64,000 bases of DNA from Nephrocerus scutellatus (taxonomy: Eukaryota > Arthropoda > Insecta > Diptera > Pipunculidae), in NCBI GenBank assembly GCA_947095585.1, contig OX352763.1, positions 27,639,462 through 27,703,461 of the forward strand. Reading direction: 5' to 3'. The notes under the pieces are model-generated. The model had not been told where the DNA came from, did no database searches, and worked only from the letters and a program-made list of their open reading frames with translations. Positions 57,647 through 64,000 of this stretch are shown piece after piece (the first letter of the stretch is position 1; each line of letters begins with the position of its first letter). A program made the translations under genes and the position numbers.

Positions 57647-58912
57647 TACACAGGGTACGGCAATCGAAGTGTTACTAACTTCATGCTGTTGTAACTGCCA
57701 AACGGCTGATGACAGCCCGGTCATATTTTGACAAACGTTAGTCTGTTATGTTGTTTACAAGTCTTCGGAAGTATATTGATATACGTCGTATTTGAAAGGA
57801 GTATTCAAAATGGAATGCAAACGTAACAATTTGATTGCACTGTTTTTTGGCTGAAAAGTCACAACCGACTATAATCAAACAGCTCCAGCATTGAAATGTA
57901 AATAAAATGTTTGTACATCGGATCATCACACGTTACAACGATACTGGTAGCATCGGAAAACGCCCTGGATGTAGCCTTCCAAATACAGCAACATCACCAG
58001 CAAAGGTTCGCAAAGTTAAGGTACGAAATCGAAAGCGAAATCTACGACAAAGTGCCCAAAAAAACTGGTAACAACTCTACTCCTGTCCGATAGAAGAATA
58101 CGGATACTGAAAAATTAACTTCAATTCAATCCCTAAAAGATACAAAAAATTTAACAATGGCTCAAAAGGCAGTTCAACTTGAAAGATGCAAAGGCAAACT
58201 GCTAAAATGACGTAGCGATCTCGTCATCTTAGTGTTTTCAAAAAATGTTTACGTTTCAACAGAATGTACACAAACAAAGTGATCGTGTGTGGTTAGAGGG
58301 CAAGTCCAACGACAATTTAGACAAGCGAGTTGCTCTTCGCAAGCAAGCGCCAGCTTCTCTGATGGTTTGGGCAGCTGTTACTGCAAATGGTTGCTTATCG
58401 ATCAAGGCGTCAAGGTGAACCAAGAAGTCTTTTGGGATGGTATCTCTGGCATACAAACAATTTAGCAACAACCCCTAGACATTCCAACAGGACTCCATCT
58501 TCCATCACATAAAACTCGTTTGACACAACAATATTTACAAAGTCACCTTCCAAATTTAATTCCATTTCAACAATGAATGACCTCCAAACTATCAAGACTT
58601 GAATTCAATAGACTCGATGTGGACTGTTTTGCAGACCAAAGTGTGTCGACAAAACGATATTAAAGTATGGACGAATTGAAGACAGGTTTTCGTAGAGAAT
58701 GGACAAAAATACCAACAGACCACGTTCGTACAGAATGCAATGTCTTCGTTAAGATACTCGACGCTATCAACCGCGCTAAATGTGGCAATATCGAGTAGTA
58801 GCTTGTTTTTCATAAAATTTTTTAATGTTTCTAACATTTTCTAAAAAAAACTTTAATAAAAATATTCATATATAACGAAATTACAGTCTTTTGATTAAGT
58901 AACACTTCGACT
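57647..58912 (+). mobile_element. Tc1/mariner-type element relic with end repeats
   Basis: The left end GGGTACGGCAATCGAAGTGTTACT and the right end AGTAACACTTCGAC are imperfect inverted repeats. Translated pieces include MFVHRIITRYNDTGSIGKRPGCS (helix-turn-helix) at about 57907, CKKNLRFNR- and EKVYVQ-like pieces, a broken QQDSAPAHK region near 58510-58525, and DYKLWAVLQT-like sequence near 58605. Frame breaks remove the catalytic residues. The length is near the family norm of about 1.3 kb, so the copy is nearly full length but dead. The outer bases of the right end are lost. Confidence 0.75.
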
Positions 58913-59484
58913 CTTCTCCTCCTTCTCTTCCTTCATTCTCATCACAGATTATATTGCTTTTGACACATTGTTCTTCCAAGTTTGATTCCATCAGTCTTTT
59001 GAAAAACCTTAGCCCATCTAGTTTTACCCAATCTTCACCGAAATGAAGTGTTACGTTTACTTATTACAAATTATTTGTAATTAATTTCAAAAAAAAAAAA
59101 TCGAAAACGAAATTCATCACCTCTTTTTAACCAAGATTTTTTTAAGTGTATTTTTAAGCAATGCCGCTCCGAAATGCCCGTATGAATAAATGCACGGAGG
59201 AGAATATTTCTCTCTGCAAGGTCTGCAGATTTACGAATGTGTGCGTTCATCTGGTGAATGTGTTTGACGATAGTAATGCTACTCTCTCACTATCTTGCTG
59301 CCTGATGAGAGCGTTTCAGTTTTTGTTTTAACTGTGTGTGTGATTTGTTTACATTTATTCAAGAAAGCCACGTGGTTAAAAGGGTTTGAGGGCTCATCAA
59401 ATGATGGCACAAGAAATTTGGTTTCACTGGAATGTTTTTAATTATGAGATCGGAAGAAATGCAATGAAAAAGACATAGTTCAAT
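58913..59484. other. Non-coding stretch, no gene seen
   Basis: AT-rich with poly-A runs. Nothing recognised. Confidence 0.45.
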
Positions 59485-59640
59485 TGCGGTGGTGATGATG
59501 GCTCTATAGGTACTAGTTAAAGTATTAGTTCATTTGGGTACTGATTTAAGTTCTAGTTCAATGGCGGTGGTGACTACTTGGGTACTAGTACTCAGTGCCA
59601 GTGGTGTTGATGACTAGTTGGGTAATACTTCAAGTAAGAG
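59485..59640. repeat. Imperfect tandem repeat with GGTACTAGTT units
   Basis: Roughly 50-bp repeating blocks contain GGTGGTGATGA, TGGCGGTGGTGACTAC and TGCCAGTGGTGTTGATGACTAG, separated by GGTACTAGTT, GGGTACTGATTT and GGGTACTAGTAC. It looks like a decayed minisatellite. Confidence 0.6.
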
Positions 59641-59699
59641 ATGTAAAATCAGAACTCTTCTTTGCCACTTTTGAATATTTTTTGAGAAAACCCAAAGAA

Positions 59700-59960
59700 C
59701 TGTTTTAAACTAAGACTTCGTTTTTCGGGTAAAAACATTTATGTATACATCACATCACATATTTATATGTACATATAAACATATAAACATATTATCTGTT
59801 TTTGAGGTAGGGCCATTTTCACAGTTAACCCATATTCTACGCATCACACGCGCGACCAACGACTCGTTACACATGTCGTATACGGAATCTCAGAAATGGC
59901 ATATAATTCCACCTATCTAGGTCCTGTAGAAACCGACGCGATGGAGTGTATTTGAAAGAT
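59700..59960 (+). repeat. CACGCG-type repeat, locus 4 (decayed)
   Basis: It resembles the start of locus 2: TCGTTTTTCGGGTAAAAACATTTATGTATAC, CTGTTTTTGAGGTAGGGCC, CATCACACGCGCGACCAACGACTCG and GGAATCTCAGAAATGGC. The AAGTCGAAAA core is not seen. Confidence 0.55.
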
Positions 59961-60089
59961 TAAGCCACTTTCCACTCATACATATAGCACTATTGCGAAA
60001 CTAGTATAGCTCTACAGTTTCTACCAATGATGTCAATATGGTCTGCATTAGCCAGTATGTAGATGGTCTAAATTGTTCCTCACGCCATT

Positions 60090-61375
60090 ACATCTGACAA
60101 CTTCCTCCAATGCCAGATTGAAGTGTATGCCTGCGAGTAAGAACTATAACGCCACCAAACACAGCAGATTACAGAAATCAGCAGGTTTTGTCGCACCGAG
60201 ACCCCTAACACCATCTTGCACCTATTACCTCCTGATATATTTATTAAGTATGTTGCGACGTTCAGTGCGGTACGACTCAGAGCATCTGGGTGGTTGTTTC
60301 TAAACCATACAGGCACTGCAATGTACTGCAGACAATACCTGAAGTCATGATACCATCATCTACTGACTACTGCATCCCTAAATTTAGCTTCAACTCCTTG
60401 TTCAGCGTCGAGTTTCCTACCAGGCAAAACTAAAAGGATTTGGCAGTAAAGAGGCAATTTGACGCAACAATATTCACTGGCGGACCAAAGATGAAGGATG
60501 AAGTTGGTGCAGATATCTTCTCGGATAATCTAAATCTGTCAAGGTCATACAAGCTACCCGATTCAACTAGCGTCTTTCAGGCAGAGATCCTAGCAATTAT
60601 GGATTCCTGTAAGGCACTGAGGTTCAGGGTTGGCATATGCGTTAATAGCCAATCTGCCATAAGGGCGATTTATGCGACAACAATACTCTCGAAACTCGTA
60701 AAACAATGCCAAGAAGAATTAGCCTCAATCAGCCAATTTCTGGACATCACCATGGCAGCAGTAATATAGAGGGTAATGAAAGGGCGTACGGATTAGCTAA
60801 GATGGGTGTCGCTATGAAGACCGGCTCTATGGAAGGGGTTAGCTGTTCAATGGGCTTAGTCAAGGAACAAATTTCTCTTCTTGTGTAATACTAAGACACA
60901 GATCAGGTGTTATCTAGAACCCGGAAGGATATTGCCAGAGTTGTGGTTTTGTGGTTATCAGCACAGGCCACAGGCCAGTGGGCAGTCATGCTGCTAAGTT
61001 GGGTATACCGCACGACAAATTCTGCAGAAGTTGCAAAGATGAAAATGAGAAATAAACTATCATACAGTTCCTCTGCAGTTGTCTGGCCCTAGCAGGGCCA
61101 AGACACCACATTTTAGGTAAACCGTTTTTTCACGACCTGTAAGAGCTCTCAGATTACAGAATCATCGAGCTGATCTCGTATCTGAACGCTACAGGCTGAA
61201 TTTAAACCACTTAAATATCCATGCTAGGTTCCTAGAGATTTGTGGCATTAAAATGGCGCACAGTATAGCTAATTCTGGACCTCGCAAGTGCAGCGGATAA
61301 CCACTCTACCTATCGACCATGCCTGCGAGTTCATCGCCTTATAAAAGCGGCTCTTAATTACGTGAAAATATAATC
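60090..61375 (+). mobile_element. R1/LOA/I-like LINE relic (RT end to RNase H and C terminus)
   Basis: The order is an RLQKSAGF segment (post-RT, normally LQR.ACLGI) at about 60165, YGHC-like sequence, then RNase H in a 109-codon frame (60440-60769) with STSVFQAEILAIMDSCKALR, then HHGSSNIEGNERAYGLAK at about 60745-60800 (the WVPGHS.I.GNE.ADELA type motif). A CRSCKDENEK region at about 61025 is followed by LCSCLALAGPRHHILGKP and IELISYLNATG near 61155. It is the best preserved RNase H in the window but has stops at about 60768 and 60888. Confidence 0.85.
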
Positions 61376-61599
61376 AGTTGTTGATTTGCCTGTGCCAGTA
61401 ATGACTTTAGCATATGGGCTGACATCTGTTGAAGGACAGAGGAGAAAATCATATACGCGGTACTCAACAGCGTTATACGATGATAGCTGGCTGCATTTTG
61501 TGATACTCGTATCTCTTTTCTTATGTATGGTGTACATGATGCATCTTCTCCAGTCTACTGGTTTCGTTCCTTGTTTCCATTAGTAGCAGTGTAGATGTG

Positions 61600-61925
61600 A
61601 TTCAATCTACATTTCTTCTGATCGCAACTCGATTAATCGCTATGCTTGGGGGCGGCAGCAAAGTTTTGGTCGTCTGTCATTGGTAGAGCCGCAAATTCTA
61701 CCAGTTAGCTGGCCATTTAGCAGCTCGTCAATTACAGGTTCACTGTAATAAAGATGAACAAGCTCAAAGTTATGCTCCAGATATATGACTTATAGCAAAG
61801 TCTTCCGTGGGGAATGCTCAATGAAATAAAATATGTAGGATAACAGTACGAAATAAGCTTTTGTGATGGGTGTTAAGATTTGACAGTAGTTCCCTGGAAG
61901 TTCCCTCTAAAGCGTATTAGTCAGC
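61600..61925 (-). mobile_element. LINE, (TGA)n-tailed family, internal fragment (minus)
   Basis: The plus strand shares TATGCTTGG.GGC.GCA, GTCATTGGT...GAGCC.CAAATTC, and CAGTTAGCTGGCCATTTAGCA with 7070-7155, which is the complement of the LNGQL..E linker block. A GTTTGACAGTAGTT-like segment at about 61880 matches 7530-7550. It is short and decayed. Confidence 0.7.
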
Positions 61926-63455
61926 TAACAGAGCTGTCTCACTAAATTGACCTGCATCCATGTCTTCCTAAAGGAATCATCTATCTAATAAAATAAAGTG
62001 ACTTACATCCATGTCTGCTAAATAAAATTTGCGCTGCAAAGATGATGTTCATTTTAATGGACACGGGGCTCCAAAAGGTTATCTAAGTAATTTGTTGACT
62101 AGTCTTCTTTTCCTTCATTTTCCTTCAGTTGGACATTGAATGTCAAGAACTAAAAAAAATCACACCAACATTTTCTTTGCAGGACGCACAAAGTTTTCTC
62201 CCTCCTCCTCCTGCTTCTCGTAATCATTCTGATAAGCATACTCTTCCATCGAAATGATCAGAATACCAAGTCAAACAAGGCACAAATTCCATCCACACAG
62301 CTCCAAATCCATATCGAACGCCAGTCAACCTCTCCATCGAACTCGAGCCTCGAACATATTTTGGCTGCAAAGAAAACCAAAGCTGAGTCCGTGTGAAAAT
62401 GGAAAACCGACAGAGACCGACCCGCCGATTTTTCCATGCGCGACGCGCTGAGGGAATATCACTGGTATGCTCTTCTGGCATACGACGACGACCAGTAGTT
62501 GCGGTCACAAATGGGTTGGATTAAAAATTGTTGAATACTGTGAATAGAAAGAAATTTGCTTTATAGTGGCACACAGTGGGGTTGGGATTTGCCTCAAAGA
62601 GCTTTCCCTCGAGTTGTTATTTATTCGGCATAAAGTTGCAACTTTTGCGCGCACTCCAAAAACGGTGAGCACACATTGCCAATAATTTATTGCAATGTGT
62701 ATGCGAGTTGCAATCAGCGATGATGCGACAACGAAATGGCAACAAAATTCCAACACAACTACTGGCTGGTGGACTGGTGGGTTCCTGAGAATTCGCGAAC
62801 ACTGCGAAACTATTTTCCTCCCGCGCTATACGGGTACTCAAGAAACTCTAACTCTCTGAGAGAACTGCCGCGATTTAATTCGAATTTTTCACATTTCCAC
62901 GTTAGCAGACAGCATTTAATAGCACGTGCGACGGGCGGAGCTGAAGAAGATTTTTAAATTTTCTCTCTGTTTTCCCTCAGATCATCGTCAAGAGTAGAGC
63001 GAAGAAAAACAGGGGAGCCGGAGCGTTTTCCAAGCAGAAGTCTCATTTAGAATGCGTTGCAGATAGGCGGCACATCGTTGATTGGAGCCTCAATGCAGGC
63101 GACGAGGCGACCTAAGCAATGGCGTGATGGTGGTAGTGCGATTCTATTTTTATTTCACGATCATGCGCGAATCGTTGCTATACAAGAAAGTAAAAAGGCA
63201 ACAACATAAAACCTCACAGATACTAAAAACTAAATTAATAAAAATAAAAAACTTGGTGCACTCTGATTTGCTGGGATTTTATTTTTACTTTTTCTAGAAA
63301 AACGAATGGGAGGTGAGAATATGTGGGAGAGAGTTACACGGCACACAAAAAAATGCAAAAGCTCATCGTCTTCACGTTTTTTCTTGTGCACGAGTAGATG
63401 CAATATTTGCAGATGATAGATGCTTTGCTCCCACAGAAATAACTACACTCGGAAA
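61926..63455. other. Non-coding, native-looking sequence; no gene seen
   Basis: Chance ORFs occur on both strands at 62.2-62.9 kb. No transposon, repeat or coding family was recognised. Confidence 0.5.
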
Positions 63456-63594
63456 AAGTTCTTGACATGCACTTATACCTACCCGACCCGACCTAAGAAC
63501 TAGTTGCCACACTGCGCAATGCTAAGATGCAACTTCTTAACATGCACCCATCTGAACTAAGAACTGGACTGCACATTGCGATATTAAAAGATAC
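63456..63594. repeat. Direct repeat pair (75 and 64 bp)
   Basis: Unit 1 (63456-63530) and unit 2 (63531-63594) share AAGTTCTTGACATGCAC/AACTTCTTAACATGCAC, CTAAGAACT, GCACACTGCGCAATGC/GCACATTGCGATAT and AAGATGC/AAGATAC. It is a diverged tandem duplication of unknown origin. Confidence 0.75.
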
Positions 63595-63754
63595 AAGATT
63601 CAAACATTGATCCTTCAAATGGTTAGTAGGTCTTTTGATCCTACTAGATGTCTAACAAATGGAGTAGTAAATCGAAGACATTTTTGTTGGCTCCTTGCCT
63701 TCAAATTTGCTCCTATTGGGTTATAAAGGCTCGTGTTTTTTTATTATTCGCGCA

Positions 63755-63965
63755 CGCTTAAAGGGGCTTGCACCCTTATAATGCTCGGCTATATGCTTGG
63801 CACAGCGTGGGCGTTAAGGGAAAATTTGAGAAAATAGGAGAAGTCTATGAGCGTGTGTTTTGAATTCCTGTCGATGATAGTTATGTGGGAAGACATAGCT
63901 TGGCAGAGCATTGCACGCATTGTACGGCTAAAGAACGAATCCCTGAATTTAAGTGTACGTCCGAA
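63755..63965 (+). repeat. Dispersed repeat sharing CACCCTTATAATGC with 27120
   Basis: Shared blocks are TTGCACCCTTATAATGC.CGGC, AGGGAAAATTTGAGAAAATAGGAGAAGTCTAT and AACGAATCCCTGAATTT with the left copy. It has no coding capacity and runs towards the window edge. Confidence 0.5.
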
Positions 63966-64000
63966 GATGAGCGCTTGATAAACTGATGAGCATTTAAAGT

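Overview
This is eukaryotic, AT-rich DNA with long introns and many transposons. The only convincing host coding sequence is one exon of a Runt-domain transcription factor. The mix of mariner, Tc1 and piggyBac relics with RTE-, Jockey/CR1- and R1/LOA-like LINEs, the dipteran-style Asn/Ser/Thr runs and the many CA/GT microsatellites suggest a higher fly. A tephritid-like fly is my inference; species cannot be read from the sequence.

Host gene: a minus-strand exon (5197-5840) carries 118 nt of 5' UTR, the ATG at 5722, an Asn-rich N terminus and the first part of a Runt domain. It ends at a GTGAGT donor, at a phase-1 position. Its acceptor (TTCTTGCAG) means at least one non-coding exon lies at higher coordinates. 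The exon with the rest of the Runt domain is not in the window and must lie to the left of position 1. It is most likely runt (run), but a RUNX paralogue is possible. Sequence right of 5841 is therefore 5' intron and/or upstream flank.

Everything else recognisable is mobile DNA, all of it decayed. (1) A LINE family with a (TGA)n tail has at least nine fragments (2608, 6985, 14648, 15410, 35079, 35545, 45693 and 61600, plus three copies of its 3' end inside a 174-bp tandem array at 23731). (2) RTE-like relics lie at 12475, 16045, 18200, 31205 and 31640. (3) RNase-H-bearing R1/LOA/I-like relics lie at 13672, 21030, 24741, 45967 and 60090; two of these end in a TTAGG-like repeat tail. (4) Jockey/CR1-like relics lie at 6495, 8265, 23615, 24545, 25531, 32115, 40340, 45840, 48456 and 53825. 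(5) DNA transposon relics are IS630/mariner type at 2285, 20046, 41925 and 57647, a Tc1-like one at 47600, and a piggyBac at 49739 with TTAA and terminal inverted repeats. (6) A tRNA-derived SINE has three copies (27627, 30933, 40985). (7) Two dispersed non-coding families are a dimeric GCCA-associated repeat with four copies and a CACGCG-rich minisatellite element with four loci.

Several insertions are nested and dated by target-site duplications: SINE into a Jockey ORF, SINE into the GCCA repeat, a TTAGG-tailed LINE into a Jockey relic, a 50-bp LINE stub into an R1-like relic, piggyBac into a LINE, mariner into an RTE relic, and a duplicated segment into a Tc1 relic. Stretches with none of these (about 9.6-12.4, 16.3-18.2, 21.9-23.6, 27.9-30.7, 33.2-35.0, 37.8-40.3, 43.5-45.6, 51.9-53.8, 56.0-57.6 and 61.9-63.4 kb) look like native non-coding sequence and are where regulatory DNA would be sought. 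I found no clearly new biological system. The most notable items are the LINE-tail-containing 174-bp array, the TTAGG-tailed LINE, and the SINE and repeat families.
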